Source of the DNA: Flavobacterium sp. ACN2
GTDB taxonomy: Bacteria; Bacteroidota; Bacteroidia; Flavobacteriales; Flavobacteriaceae
Length of the DNA stretch: 64,000 bases
Reading direction: 5' to 3'
Assembly: GCF_002303885.1 (NCBI RefSeq)
Contig: NZ_MRCM01000022.1
Coordinates: 1 to 64,000 of the forward strand
Shown: positions 16,988 through 26,797 of the stretch, piece by piece
Layout: every line of letters begins with the position of its first letter
Position numbering within the stretch: position 1 is the stretch's first letter
Notes under the pieces: generated by a model
The model's input: the letters and a program-made list of their open reading frames with translations, nothing else
Database searches by the model: none
Told to the model about the DNA's origin: nothing
Position numbers and translations under genes: made by a program

Positions 16988-17018
16988 AAAAAAAGCTCCA
17001 AATTCTTGGAGCTTTTTT
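16988..17018. terminator. Bidirectional rho-independent terminator
   Basis: Stem AAAAGCTCCAA / TTGGAGCTTTT with a 3-base loop, A run on the left and T run on the right. It separates the convergent kdsB and E1 genes and can serve both. Confidence 0.9.
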
Positions 17019-17038
17019 AATATCTAAAACAATCTAAA

Positions 17039-19453
17039 TTACTGGTATAAAGCAGGAAATTTAGAAGGATTTACTTCGTGCATCATATCGTAAATTTTCT
17101 CGTAAATGTCTTCTGCAGAAGGTTTAGAGAAGTAATCGCCGTCAGTTCCGTATGCTGGTCTGTGCGCTTTTGCTGCTAAAGTTTGTGGTTTGCTATCCAA
17201 ATGTTTGTAAGCATCTTGTTCTTCTAAAATCTGCTGTAAAATGAATGCTGAAGCTCCTCCAGGAACGTCTTCATCAATTACTAAAAGACGGTTTGTTTTG
17301 GCAACACTTTTTACGATGTCTTTGCTAATATCAAACGGAAGTAAAGATTGAACATCAATAACTTCACACTCAATTCCTTTTTCTGCCAATTCATTAGCCG
17401 CTTGCATAACCAATCTTAAAGTTGATCCGTAAGAAACTAAAGTAATATCAGAACCTTCTCTTAGCGTTTCTACAACTCCAATTGGCGTTTTGAATTCACC
17501 AAAATTCAGTGGCGTTTTTTCTTTTAAACGATATCCGTTCAAACATTCAATAACCAAAGCAGGTTCATCACATTCTAACAAAGTGTTGTAGAAACCAGCT
17601 GCTTGTGTCATGTCTCTTGGAACCAAAACATGGATTCCGCGAATAGCATTAATAATCATTCCCATTGGAGAACCAGAATGCCAGATTCCTTCCAAACGGT
17701 GCCCACGGGTTCTAATGATTAATGGTGCTTTTTGTTTTCCAACGGTTCTATATTGTAATGTAGCTAAATCATCACTCATGATCTGAATAGCGTACAATAA
17801 ATAATCTAAATACTGAATTTCAGCAATCGGGCGCAAGCCTCTCAATGCCATTCCGATTCCCTGACCAATTATAGTCGCTTCACGAATTCCGACATCGGCA
17901 ACACGAAGTTCTCCGTATTTTTCCTGCATGCCTTCTAGACCTTGGTTTACGTCTCCGATGTTTCCAACATCTTCACCGAAAATTAAAGTTTCCGGATATT
18001 TGGCAAATAAAGCATCAAAGTTATCACGAAGAATCATTCTTCCGTCTAAATCTGCTTTTGCATTTTCAGCATATTTAGGAAGAACTTCCTGTACTGAAAA
18101 TACATTTTTAGATGATTCAGAATGTAAATTACTGCTAAATTTTTCCTGAGTTTCTGCTATAAAATCTGTAATCCAATTTGATAAAAGAACTTTGCTGTTT
18201 GGAACTTCGATAAAACGAAGAATCTTTCTAGCATAAACCAATAATTCTTTCTTTAAAGGCGCTTTAATCGCACTTAATTCAGAAATTAATTTCTTGATTC
18301 TATCTTTATGGTTAATGCTTGCATCAGCAATTTGTTCTAATAAAGTAAGAAGGTTTTTTTGATCTTCAATAATTGGATTGATAAAGCTATTCCAAGCTTC
18401 TTTTTTAGCCTCTAAAACTTCTTTCTTTAGTTCAAAATCAATTTCTGCCAATTCTTCTGGAGATGCAATATTAATTGCAATCATCCATAAACGCATTTGA
18501 CGAATACAGTCAAAATCTCTTTCCCAAGCCAGTCTGTCTGCACTTTTGTAACGTTCGTGAGAACCAGAAGTAGAGTGACCTTGTGGCTGTGTTAATTCGT
18601 TTACGTGAATTAAAACTGGAATATGTTCTTCACGCGCAATTGCTCCGGCTCTTTCATAAGTAGAAACCAGTTCGGCATAATCCCAGCCTTTCACTCTAAA
18701 GATTTCATAACCTTTAGAATCTTCATCACGCTGATATCCTTTTAAAATTTCAGAAATATTCTCTTTAGTAGTCTGATGTTTAGCATGAACAGAAATTCCG
18801 TATTCATCATCCCAAACACTCATTACCATTGGAACTTGTAGCACTCCAGCAGCGTTTATAGTTTCAAAAAACAAACCTTCAGAGGTACTTGCGTTACCAA
18901 TAGTTCCCCAAGCTACTTCGTTTCCGTTAACAGAAAATTTCTCTTTAATTGTTATTCCACCAACCTCTCTGTAAATTTTTGAAGCTTGTGCCAAACCAAG
19001 TAATCTTGGCATTTGTCCTGCTGTTGGAGATATATCTGAACTTGAATTTTTTTGTTTGGTTAAGTCTTTCCAAGAACCATCTTCGTTTAAACTGTGCGTT
19101 ACAAAGTGTCCGCCCATTTGTCTTCCGGCAGACATCGGATCAAAAGCTAAATCAGTATGACCGTATAAACCGGCAAAAAACTGTCTAGCATTCAATTCAC
19201 CAATAGCCATCATAAAAGTTTGGTCGCGATAGTATCCAGAACGAAAATCTCCGTTTTTAAAAGCTTTTGCCATTGCCAGCTGTGGAACTTCTTTTCCGTC
19301 ACCGAAAATTCCAAATTTAGCCTTTCCTGTTAATACTTCTTTTCGACCTAAAAGACTACATTCACGGCTTGTTACCGCAATTCTATAGTCATTCAATACC
19401 TCAGTTTTGAAGTCTTCAAATGTCAGTGTAGTATTGCTTTTTTCTTTTATCAT
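17039..19453 (-). CDS. Fused alpha/beta E1 component of a 2-oxoacid dehydrogenase
   Basis: 804 residues. E1 subunits of branched-chain (or pyruvate) 2-oxoacid dehydrogenase complexes decarboxylate the 2-oxoacid with thiamine diphosphate and pass the acyl group to E2 lipoate. The alpha part (about residues 1-400) shows the E1-alpha fold with GNASTSEGLFFETINAAG and the HSTSGSHERYK region. The beta part (about 465-804) shows IFGEDVGNIGDVNQGLEGM, VADVGIREATIIGQGIGMA and the C-terminal EDVPGGASAFILQQILEE. The fusion is common in Bacteroidota. No E2 or E3 gene is adjacent, so it is encoded apart from its partners. Substrate preference is inferred. Confidence 0.92.
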   Translation of the reverse strand: MIKEKSNTTLTFEDFKTEVLNDYRIAVTSRECSLLGRKEVLTGKAKFGIFGDGKEVPQLAMAKAFKNGDFRSGYYRDQTFMMAIGELNARQFFAGLYGHTDLAFDPMSAGRQMGGHFVTHSLNEDGSWKDLTKQKNSSSDISPTAGQMPRLLGLAQASKIYREVGGITIKEKFSVNGNEVAWGTIGNASTSEGLFFETINAAGVLQVPMVMSVWDDEYGISVHAKHQTTKENISEILKGYQRDEDSKGYEIFRVKGWDYAELVSTYERAGAIAREEHIPVLIHVNELTQPQGHSTSGSHERYKSADRLAWERDFDCIRQMRLWMIAINIASPEELAEIDFELKKEVLEAKKEAWNSFINPIIEDQKNLLTLLEQIADASINHKDRIKKLISELSAIKAPLKKELLVYARKILRFIEVPNSKVLLSNWITDFIAETQEKFSSNLHSESSKNVFSVQEVLPKYAENAKADLDGRMILRDNFDALFAKYPETLIFGEDVGNIGDVNQGLEGMQEKYGELRVADVGIREATIIGQGIGMALRGLRPIAEIQYLDYLLYAIQIMSDDLATLQYRTVGKQKAPLIIRTRGHRLEGIWHSGSPMGMIINAIRGIHVLVPRDMTQAAGFYNTLLECDEPALVIECLNGYRLKEKTPLNFGEFKTPIGVVETLREGSDITLVSYGSTLRLVMQAANELAEKGIECEVIDVQSLLPFDISKDIVKSVAKTNRLLVIDEDVPGGASAFILQQILEEQDAYKHLDSKPQTLAAKAHRPAYGTDGDYFSKPSAEDIYEKIYDMMHEVNPSKFPALYQ

Positions 19454-19643
19454 AATCTTGTAGCGTCATGTTGTTTATGTCGCGAAATTACTTAAAAACA
19501 ATCAATAATCATAATTCTTTGAACTAAATATAATTTAATTATTTGTATTCAAATCTAAAAACTACGTATTTTATTTATGTTATTTTTATATGAAATTTAA
19601 TTTTATTGATAATTTCGCAAGTTTTTGTTTAAAATTTATTTGA

Positions 19644-22472
19644 TTAAAACCATTTTCGGGTAAAAAGAGTAACTAACGTTCTTGGCGAAAAAGTGATTAT
19701 AAATCGTATTTTTTCATTGTATTTAGGCTGTGATATTTCCCACCCATTATTCGAATAAACAGGAAAATAGAGTTCAAAGTAGTCAGGAACCAAGTTTAAA
19801 CGGACTCCAGAATCGTAAGCAAAGAACTCACTTTTGTGCTTGTTTTTTAAGAAACCAATGTCACCATAAATCTCAACCCAGTTCCATATGGCGTAACTGG
19901 CATTCAAAGTTGCCATCCATTGATTAGCGTATGAAGGTTCTAGTTGCGATTTGAAACCTCCTTCAGCGATAACATACTGCTGGCTAAAAAAACCTGTGCT
20001 TTCTGATCTTCCGAATAAATTATAATCAAATAAATAATCTGTCGGACGGTCTAAGCCAAAACTAAAATAATCTGAATTTGTTGTGTTGTACAAGAAAGTT
20101 CCAACGTATAGTCTTAAATTTAGCTTTTTGTTATTTTCAAATAGTCTTCTGTATTCAACTTCTCCAGAAGCTTTTCCAAAACCGCTAGAAAATTGCAAAT
20201 CAGTCATAAAATTAAAATGATCAATTAATTCTGTTTTCGTATTAGAATAGCGGGCATTAAAGATCGAATAGTTTGGTTTCGAATTATCTGTAATGTAGGT
20301 GCTTGCTTCACGATTTACAATAACCTGACGAGCTAAAAATAGCTGTTTTCTATTATCTCTAAAATCTTTTTCTCGAATACGAAACTGCACCATCGGATTT
20401 AACCTTAAATAAGTTGCATCTGGAGCGTAATGATAATAATTCTGACTTATAGAATATCGAACATTATATAAGGTGCTGTTTCTATAATATTGATTCCATG
20501 AAAAAGCAGACGAACCCGAAACGGTACCCGCTTTTATAGAATACGCCGGATTAATGTCAAAATTAAAAGGTTTGTCTAAAATGGTTTTATTATGAAAACG
20601 AATTCCTGGCGTAATACCATCATAATAATTATAGTTTAATGTCGGAATGTATAAAATCTGATTGTAGTCTGGATCTTCTAAATCTTTAGCAAAATTAAAT
20701 TTAACAGGTCGGTTGAGCGCAACATGTTTTAGCGATTTCCAGTTGTTTCTTTGGTTGTATTCGGGAACTTCATTGTCATAATTAATTACAATTTTTTCTG
20801 CATTTTTACGGCTAAACTCATAAACAGAGTCTTTTTTAGTAGGCTCAATCCATTCTTTAAAAACGACTTCTTTCTTTTTAATTCCGTAAATCGGAATAGG
20901 AGCGTAGATGCCAGTTTTATTTTTAACCGAAAACATAACGCTATCTGCAGTTCTCGAAACATTCGAAAATTTATAATCGATAATATCTCTCGAATCGATA
21001 ATGGTTTTAAAGAACCAATTGATATTTTTTGGGCTTTTTTGGGTTAAGATTTTCTCAAAATCATAACGATTCGATTGTCCGAATTGGTTGAGATTGTAAA
21101 ATTCTTTGACACTTTTAGGAACAATATCATGATTCAGATAGTCATCTAAATAACTCAAACTCAAACCGGCGCGATATTTACTGGCAATTTGCTCGTTAAA
21201 TTTTATCAAGGTGTTTTTTGGATCGCCAAGTGGCTGATCCAAGTTTTTACGGGCCATTAGCATATAGTAATAGCTATACTGCTCGTTAAAAGTCAGATTC
21301 GTGATATTATAGCTTTTAAAAAGCTTCATGTTTGAAAGTCTTCCTAGCATTTTTTCATCCTTATGATGTTCTTCCATATACTTCATCATGGCATAAATCT
21401 GGATTCCGTCATAAATCCAACTGTCTTTTCTAGGATCTAAGCGAAGACTGTTTTTAAGATAATTGTTTAGAAAAGTCTTTAAAAACTGAATTTCAAATAT
21501 AAAATCATCCTGAAACGGACTGATAAAAGAAGGCAGCTGATTTAAACCATAAAAAGGATTTCTGTCGTAATCGATCTGAGAAACGGTTATTTTTTCATGC
21601 GGATATTTGCCAATAAACTTTTCAGCATAAGAAACCACACGATTAATGATAATAGCTTTCTGGATTTCGTCTATTTTTTTATTTTTTAAATTGGTTTCAA
21701 CCAGTAGAGAACCATTATCATATGTTCTAAAGCTATTTTGTTTTTCGATATAAAGACTAAAATCGGTTCTGTTTCTGCCAGAGAAAGAATAAATATTGTA
21801 ACCCTGATTGCTGGTATCTTTAGAAACCGAATTTAAATCGGTAGTAATAGAGTATGGATTCGGGATTTTAATTTCAACTTCATAATCGCTCACCGCATTG
21901 GCAATATCATCTAGATTGAAATTGTTATACTTTACAAAAAGGCCATTTTCAAAACGGGCAGGACTTATAAACCAGTTTTTAAGAGCCATACCGCCATTTT
22001 GATCAAAACCAAAATGTGTGAATTTATCGTTTGGTATTTTTACAATATAATTAAGATGTAAAACGATTTTTTCGTTAGGAAGCAGTTTGCGATTCAGCTT
22101 AACCGTAATATAGTCAGGATCCTGAGCGCTTCTTTCCCATTCCAGAGCCGAAAAATTAGTTTCTGTCAGGTTAATAATTGTCGTTTTTCCTCTGTCGGCA
22201 GCCTTTGCCAAATGAAAACCTCTGTAAAATTCATCAGAAAAACGTTTTGCAAGAGGCGTGTTTTTATCAGCAAAAGCGTTGTTCCAATCGTTCAAAACAA
22301 TTGAAGCCAAAGTATCATTTGTAGTATTATGATACGTAAGATCTTGTTTTATGTTTAGTGTTTTAAGTTCGAGATTTACTGCCACTTCCATCTTAGATTG
22401 ATGTTGTGCAGTTAGTTTTATCGAAAATGATAAAGCTAAAACGAGGCAAATAATTTTATAAAGTGCTTTCAA
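19644..22472 (-). CDS. M1-aminopeptidase-like protein fused to a barrel-like domain
   Basis: 942 residues. Signal peptide about 1-22 (IKLTAQ). The N-terminal part (about 25-240) resembles the M1 family beta-saddle domain. The middle (about 250-500) aligns with the M1 catalytic region by the order YDRNPFYGLNQLPSF ... LDPRKDSWIYDG ... FNEQYSYYYM. However, no HExxH is present where it should be, and the usual third ligand motif W-x-x-E-G reads WIYDG. It is therefore probably a non-catalytic relative. The C-terminal about 300 residues alternate like outer-membrane strands and end in Phe (TRKWF), as outer-membrane barrels do. Substrate or ligand unknown. Confidence 0.7.
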   Translation of the reverse strand: MKALYKIICLVLALSFSIKLTAQHQSKMEVAVNLELKTLNIKQDLTYHNTTNDTLASIVLNDWNNAFADKNTPLAKRFSDEFYRGFHLAKAADRGKTTIINLTETNFSALEWERSAQDPDYITVKLNRKLLPNEKIVLHLNYIVKIPNDKFTHFGFDQNGGMALKNWFISPARFENGLFVKYNNFNLDDIANAVSDYEVEIKIPNPYSITTDLNSVSKDTSNQGYNIYSFSGRNRTDFSLYIEKQNSFRTYDNGSLLVETNLKNKKIDEIQKAIIINRVVSYAEKFIGKYPHEKITVSQIDYDRNPFYGLNQLPSFISPFQDDFIFEIQFLKTFLNNYLKNSLRLDPRKDSWIYDGIQIYAMMKYMEEHHKDEKMLGRLSNMKLFKSYNITNLTFNEQYSYYYMLMARKNLDQPLGDPKNTLIKFNEQIASKYRAGLSLSYLDDYLNHDIVPKSVKEFYNLNQFGQSNRYDFEKILTQKSPKNINWFFKTIIDSRDIIDYKFSNVSRTADSVMFSVKNKTGIYAPIPIYGIKKKEVVFKEWIEPTKKDSVYEFSRKNAEKIVINYDNEVPEYNQRNNWKSLKHVALNRPVKFNFAKDLEDPDYNQILYIPTLNYNYYDGITPGIRFHNKTILDKPFNFDINPAYSIKAGTVSGSSAFSWNQYYRNSTLYNVRYSISQNYYHYAPDATYLRLNPMVQFRIREKDFRDNRKQLFLARQVIVNREASTYITDNSKPNYSIFNARYSNTKTELIDHFNFMTDLQFSSGFGKASGEVEYRRLFENNKKLNLRLYVGTFLYNTTNSDYFSFGLDRPTDYLFDYNLFGRSESTGFFSQQYVIAEGGFKSQLEPSYANQWMATLNASYAIWNWVEIYGDIGFLKNKHKSEFFAYDSGVRLNLVPDYFELYFPVYSNNGWEISQPKYNEKIRFIITFSPRTLVTLFTRKWF

Positions 22473-22545
22473 ATAGTGGCTTAAAAATTATCAGACATAC
22501 TTAAATTACGGACATATTGCGGTTTCGGATTTTTGTAAAAATAGT

Positions 22546-22574
22546 ATAAAAAAAGCTGTTTAAAAAACAGCTTT
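22546..22574 (-). terminator. Rho-independent terminator after the LOG-family gene
   Basis: Stem AAAGCTGTTT / AAACAGCTTT with a 3-base loop; reading the minus strand it is followed by a T run. It lies 117 bases downstream of the LOG-family stop. Confidence 0.7.
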
Positions 22575-22602
22575 CAATTTTTGTGTATTTGCAGTATAAT
22601 TT

Positions 22603-22683
22603 AACCATATAAGTGATATAAGTGTATTTAAGCACAAAGCTTAAAACCATACTTTTAAATGAACTTATATCACTTATATGGTT
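22603..22683. repeat. 21-bp perfect inverted repeat
   Basis: Left arm 22603-22623 (starts AACCATATAAGTGATA) and right arm 22663-22683 are perfectly complementary with a 39-base spacer. REP-like, with no ORF. Confidence 0.8.
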
Positions 22684-22690
22684 TTGAAAT

Positions 22691-23419
22691 TTAGAAATTC
22701 GGACTTAAATCGTACTTTTTGTAGAATTTATCCAATGCTTCCACAACTTCATCTTCAGTGTCTACAATTTTAAATAAATTCAAATCTTCTGGGCTTACAG
22801 TATGCATTTTTTCAACCAAAACAGTTTTAACCCATTCGATTAAGCCAGACCAGAATTCAACTCCAACCAAAATAATCGGGAATTTTCCAATTTTCTTAGT
22901 CTGAATCAAAGTGATCGCTTCAAACATTTCGTCTAAAGTTCCAAAACCACCTGGCATCACCACAAAACCTTGCGAATATTTTACGAACATTACTTTTCTC
23001 ACAAAGAAATAATCGAAATTCAAGTTTTTGTCATGATCAATATACGGATTAAAATGCTGCTCAAACGGAAGTTCGATATTTAAACCAACCGAAATTCCTC
23101 CGCCCAAATGCGCGCCTTTATTTCCAGCTTCCATAATTCCGGGACCACCTCCTGTAATCACACCGTAACCTGCTTTACTGATTTTATAAGCGATTTTTTC
23201 AGCCAATTGATAGTATTTATCCTCTGGTTTTGTTCTTGCCGATCCAAAAATAGAAACACAAGGACCAATACGTCCCATTGCCTCGTAGCCATTTACAAAC
23301 TCAGACATAATCTTAAAAATTGCCCAGCTGTCATTGGTTTTAATTTCATTCCACGTTCTTTGTTTCAAACGATCCTGAATTACTTTATCTTCATCATTAT
23401 CAAAATCTTCTAATCTCAT
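22691..23419 (-). CDS. LOG-family protein (TIGR00730)
   Basis: 242 residues. Rossmann-type family whose best-known members release cytokinins by hydrolysing cytokinin nucleoside 5'-monophosphates; bacterial members are often misnamed lysine decarboxylases. Signature motifs are present: GGGPGIMEAGNKGA and PGGFGTLDEMFE (PGGxGTxxE), plus VSIFGSARTKPED at the N-terminal nucleotide-binding loop. It has an N-terminal extension of about 45 residues relative to the short LOG proteins. A small gene lies 10 bases upstream and probably shares its promoter. Cytoplasmic; the physiological substrate is unknown. Confidence 0.88.
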   Translation of the reverse strand: MRLEDFDNDEDKVIQDRLKQRTWNEIKTNDSWAIFKIMSEFVNGYEAMGRIGPCVSIFGSARTKPEDKYYQLAEKIAYKISKAGYGVITGGGPGIMEAGNKGAHLGGGISVGLNIELPFEQHFNPYIDHDKNLNFDYFFVRKVMFVKYSQGFVVMPGGFGTLDEMFEAITLIQTKKIGKFPIILVGVEFWSGLIEWVKTVLVEKMHTVSPEDLNLFKIVDTEDEVVEALDKFYKKYDLSPNF

Positions 23420-23429
23420 TTTAGGTATT

Positions 23430-23678
23430 TTAATTTATTATTTTATTTATGTTTTTGTCCCTGTAATTGTCATCCTGATCATAGTCGGAAGAAGGAGCCG
23501 TTTCCTGCTGTCCGCTATATTCCAGATAAATAAAAACTACGGCTAAAAAGCCTTGTTTTTCTAAATCGGGAGATGCCGCTCCCATCAGGGCTAGGGCAGT
23601 TGGTCTCATATAAACCATTTGGCTTAATTGAAACATATTTTCTTTAAAAAGCTTGAGTTTTTCAGAAAAAGCGGACAC
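23430..23678 (-). CDS. Small hypothetical protein upstream of the LOG-family gene
   Basis: 82 residues if translation starts at the GTG at 23678; an ATG at 23636 would give 68. A charged N-terminal helix (SEKLKLFKENMFQL), a weakly hydrophobic middle (PTALALMGAASPDL; FLAVVFIYLEY) and an acidic, polar tail (SDYDQDDNYRD). No recognised domain. Support: a perfect minus-strand -7 box at 23729-23736 just upstream, and a 10-base gap to the LOG-family start. It could also be an untranslated leader. Confidence 0.45.
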   Translation of the reverse strand: MSAFSEKLKLFKENMFQLSQMVYMRPTALALMGAASPDLEKQGFLAVVFIYLEYSGQQETAPSSDYDQDDNYRDKNINKIIN

Positions 23679-23728
23679 TAAATTAACGCTTTTTTCTAGA
23701 ATTGTTATAAAAAACAGGAATTATAATC

Positions 23729-23736
23729 CAAAAGTA
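23729..23736 (-). promoter_or_regulatory. TAnnTTTG -7 box of the small-protein/LOG operon
   Basis: Plus-strand CAAAAGTA reads TACTTTTG on the minus strand, 50 bases upstream of the GTG start. Confidence 0.5.
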
Positions 23737-23821
23737 ATGTTGCGATAATAATCAAATTTAGGTTTTTGATTCATTATCAGGTGTATAGTGTGTATAAAAG
23801 CAGGAAGTTTTTTGGCTTTAA

Positions 23822-23854
23822 ATCTTTGTCAAAGTTTTAAACTTTGACAAAGAT
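23822..23854 (-). terminator. 16-bp palindromic hairpin downstream of uvrA
   Basis: ATCTTTGTCAAAGTTT and AAACTTTGACAAAGAT flank a single T. It starts a few bases after the uvrA stop. The T run on the minus-strand side is weak, so this is a terminator-like or REP element. Confidence 0.55.
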
Positions 23855-23859
23855 CACTC

Positions 23860-26691
23860 TTACTCCAATTCTTTTTTCAAAAACTTAGCCGTATAGCTCT
23901 TTTTATTCTGAGCCACTTCTTCTGGAGTTCCTTTGGCAACCAATTGTCCGCCGCCTTTTCCACCTTCAGGGCCAATATCGATAATATAATCGGCAAGTTT
24001 GATTACGTCCATATTATGTTCGATCACCAGAATAGTATTTCCTTTATCAACCAGTTTATTGATTACTTCCATCAAAACGCGAATGTCTTCAAAATGTAAT
24101 CCTGTTGTTGGTTCATCTAGAATATAAAATGTATTTCCAGTATCTTTTTTAGACAATTCACCCGCCAATTTAATACGTTGCGCTTCACCACCAGAAAGCG
24201 TTGTACTTTGCTGTCCAAGTGTAATATAACCCAAACCAACATCTTGAATGGTTTTGATTTTTCTATAAATCTTCGGAATATTTTCAAAAAATGGAACAGC
24301 TTCATCAACCGTCATATCCAAAACATCAGAAATAGATTTTCCTTTGTATCTAATTTCTAAAGTTTCTCTGTTGAAACGTTTTCCCTGACACGTTTCGCAT
24401 TCTACATAAACGTCTGGTAAAAAGTTCATTTCTATTGTTCTTACACCAGAACCTTCACAGGTTTCGCAACGTCCACCTTTCACATTAAAACTAAAGCGTC
24501 CTGCTTTATAACCACGAATCATACTTTCAGAAGTCATGGTAAACAGATTTCTGATTTCTGTGAAAACTTCGGTATACGTTGCTGGATTTGAACGTGGCGT
24601 TCTTCCAATCGGACTTTGGTCAATATCAATAACTTTGTCGATATGTTCTAAACCTTCAATCTTTTTGTAAGGTTGCGGTTTTTTTACGCCATTAAAATAA
24701 TACGCATTTAAAATCGGATAAAGCGTTTCGTTAATCAAAGTCGATTTTCCACTTCCTGAAACTCCTGTAACGCAAGTCATCTTACCTAAAGGAATTTCAA
24801 TTGAAACGTTTTTAAGGTTGTTTCCTGTTGCACCAGTCAGTTTCAAGAATTTGCCATTTCCTTTTCTTCTTTTCTTCGGAATATCAAACTTCATTTTACC
24901 ATTCAAATATTGAGCGGTAATAGTGTCCGAAGCTAAAGTTTCTTTCGGAGTTCCAATACTGATGATTTCGCCACCATATTTACCAGCTTTTGGTCCAATA
25001 TCAATTACATAATCAGCCGTTTCGATCATGTCTTTGTCGTGTTCTACCACAATTACTGAGTTTCCGATATCGCGTAATTGTTCTAGAGAATGAATCAGTT
25101 TTTCGTTATCTCTTTGATGCAAACCAATACTAGGTTCATCCAAAATATATAATACGCCAACCAGTTGCGAACCAATTTGAGTTGCTAGACGAATACGCTG
25201 TGCTTCACCACCAGAAAGTGATTTTGAACTTCGGCTTAAAGCCAAATAATTCAAACCGACATTCATCAGGAAGTTCAAGCGGTCTTTAATTTCTTTTACG
25301 ACTTCAGAAGCAATTAAAAGTTGTTTATCAGTCAAATGGCTATTTAAATCTTGAAACCAAGCTGTTAAATCTGAAATATCCATATCACACAATTCGGTGA
25401 TATTTTTTTCATTTACCCTAAAAAATAATGCTTCTTTTTTAAGACGTGAACCGTCGCAAACAGGACAGTTAATTTCGTCCATAAAATCTTTTGCCCAACG
25501 TTTTATGCTGGTTGTAGCGCTTTCGTCATATTGATTTTTGATGAAATTAGAAATTCCTTCAAAATCAATTTTATATTCTCTTGTAACGCCAAGATCTTTA
25601 GAATTGATAGAAAATTTATCTTTTCCGCCATACAAAATCATTTGCATCGCTTCTTCAGGAATTTTCTCTATTGCATCGGTAATTTTAAATCCGAATTTTT
25701 CTCCAATGGTTTCCAATTGTTTGAAAATCCAAGACGATTTGTATTCACCAAGCGGAGCAAAACCACCAGCTTTTATAGATAATTTCGGATTTGGAATAAT
25801 TTTCTTAACATTGATTTCGTGTACCGTTCCTAATCCGTTGCAATGCGGACAAGCTCCTTTTGGGGAGTTGAACGAAAATAAATTCGGTTCTGGATTCTGG
25901 TATGATATTCCTGTTGAAGGACACATTAAATTACGGCTGAAATAACGCACTTCATTAGAATCTTGATCCAAAATCATCAATACATCTTCACCGTGATGCA
26001 TCGCAGTATTGATACTTTCAGATAATCTTTTTTGTGTATCTGGATTATCTTCAATCACCATTCGATCTACAACAATCTCAATATCGTGTGTTTTGTAACG
26101 ATCTAATTTCATTCCTGCAACCAAGTCTTGAACTTCTCCGTTTACACGAACTTTCAAGAATCCTTGTTTAGTTATTTGTTGGAATAATTCCGCATAATGA
26201 CCTTTTCTGGCTTTAATAACCGGCGCTAGAATATTGATACGTTTTCCATTATAATCCTGAATAATCAGATCCTTAATCTGCTCATCAGAATACGAAACCA
26301 TTTTTTCGCCAGTGTTATAACTGTAAGCATCTGCGCCACGCGCGTATAAAAGCCTTAAGAAATCGTAAATTTCAGTAATAGTTCCAACTGTAGATCGCGG
26401 ACTTTTACTAGTTGTTTTTTGTTCAATCGCGATTACAGGCGAAAGTCCGTCGATTTTATCAACGTCTGGACGCTCTAATCCGCCAAGAAACTGCCTTGCG
26501 TAGGCAGAAAAAGTTTCAACGTAACGACGCTGTCCTTCGGCATAAATCGTATCAAAAGCCAAAGAAGATTTTCCCGAACCTGATAAACCTGTAATTACAA
26601 CCAGTTTTTCACGCGGAATAGATATATCGATATTTTTTAGATTGTGAACTCTTGCACCAAGAACTTCAATAGTATTGTCTTTATCTAACAT
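23860..26691 (-). CDS. uvrA: Excinuclease ABC subunit A
   Basis: 943 residues from the ATG at 26691; the TTG at 26703 is rejected because the -7 box at 26708-26715 leaves no room for a transcript start upstream of it. UvrA is the damage-recognition ATPase of nucleotide-excision repair, working with UvrB and UvrC. Two ABC cassettes are visible: Walker A GLSGSGKSSLAFDTIYAEG and GVSGSGKSTLINETLYP, two ABC signatures (SLSGGEAQRI and TLSGGEAQRI), Walker B LYILDEPSIGLHQRD and FYILDEPTTGLHFED. Zinc-finger CxxC pairs occur at CPHCNGLG, CPVCDGS, CETCEGSG and CETCQGKR. Full length. Confidence 0.98.
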   Translation of the reverse strand: MLDKDNTIEVLGARVHNLKNIDISIPREKLVVITGLSGSGKSSLAFDTIYAEGQRRYVETFSAYARQFLGGLERPDVDKIDGLSPVIAIEQKTTSKSPRSTVGTITEIYDFLRLLYARGADAYSYNTGEKMVSYSDEQIKDLIIQDYNGKRINILAPVIKARKGHYAELFQQITKQGFLKVRVNGEVQDLVAGMKLDRYKTHDIEIVVDRMVIEDNPDTQKRLSESINTAMHHGEDVLMILDQDSNEVRYFSRNLMCPSTGISYQNPEPNLFSFNSPKGACPHCNGLGTVHEINVKKIIPNPKLSIKAGGFAPLGEYKSSWIFKQLETIGEKFGFKITDAIEKIPEEAMQMILYGGKDKFSINSKDLGVTREYKIDFEGISNFIKNQYDESATTSIKRWAKDFMDEINCPVCDGSRLKKEALFFRVNEKNITELCDMDISDLTAWFQDLNSHLTDKQLLIASEVVKEIKDRLNFLMNVGLNYLALSRSSKSLSGGEAQRIRLATQIGSQLVGVLYILDEPSIGLHQRDNEKLIHSLEQLRDIGNSVIVVEHDKDMIETADYVIDIGPKAGKYGGEIISIGTPKETLASDTITAQYLNGKMKFDIPKKRRKGNGKFLKLTGATGNNLKNVSIEIPLGKMTCVTGVSGSGKSTLINETLYPILNAYYFNGVKKPQPYKKIEGLEHIDKVIDIDQSPIGRTPRSNPATYTEVFTEIRNLFTMTSESMIRGYKAGRFSFNVKGGRCETCEGSGVRTIEMNFLPDVYVECETCQGKRFNRETLEIRYKGKSISDVLDMTVDEAVPFFENIPKIYRKIKTIQDVGLGYITLGQQSTTLSGGEAQRIKLAGELSKKDTGNTFYILDEPTTGLHFEDIRVLMEVINKLVDKGNTILVIEHNMDVIKLADYIIDIGPEGGKGGGQLVAKGTPEEVAQNKKSYTAKFLKKELE

Positions 26692-26707
26692 AATTTTGAG
26701 CAAAACG

Positions 26708-26715
26708 CAAAGTTA
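26708..26715 (-). promoter_or_regulatory. TAnnTTTG -7 box of uvrA
   Basis: Plus-strand CAAAGTTA reads TAACTTTG on the minus strand, 16 bases upstream of the ATG. Confidence 0.55.
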
Positions 26716-26773
26716 CCACTTTGATTTGTTCTTTTAGTGCTCGATAGCAAAACTTTATGTTACAATTAGTAAC

Positions 26774-26797
26774 AAAAAACGCTAGTATAAACTAGCG
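26774..26797 (-). terminator. Terminator overlapping the Fic stop codon
   Basis: On the minus strand CGCTAGT, a 4-base loop and ACTAGCG are followed by a T run. The Fic stop codon lies inside the stem. Confidence 0.8.
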
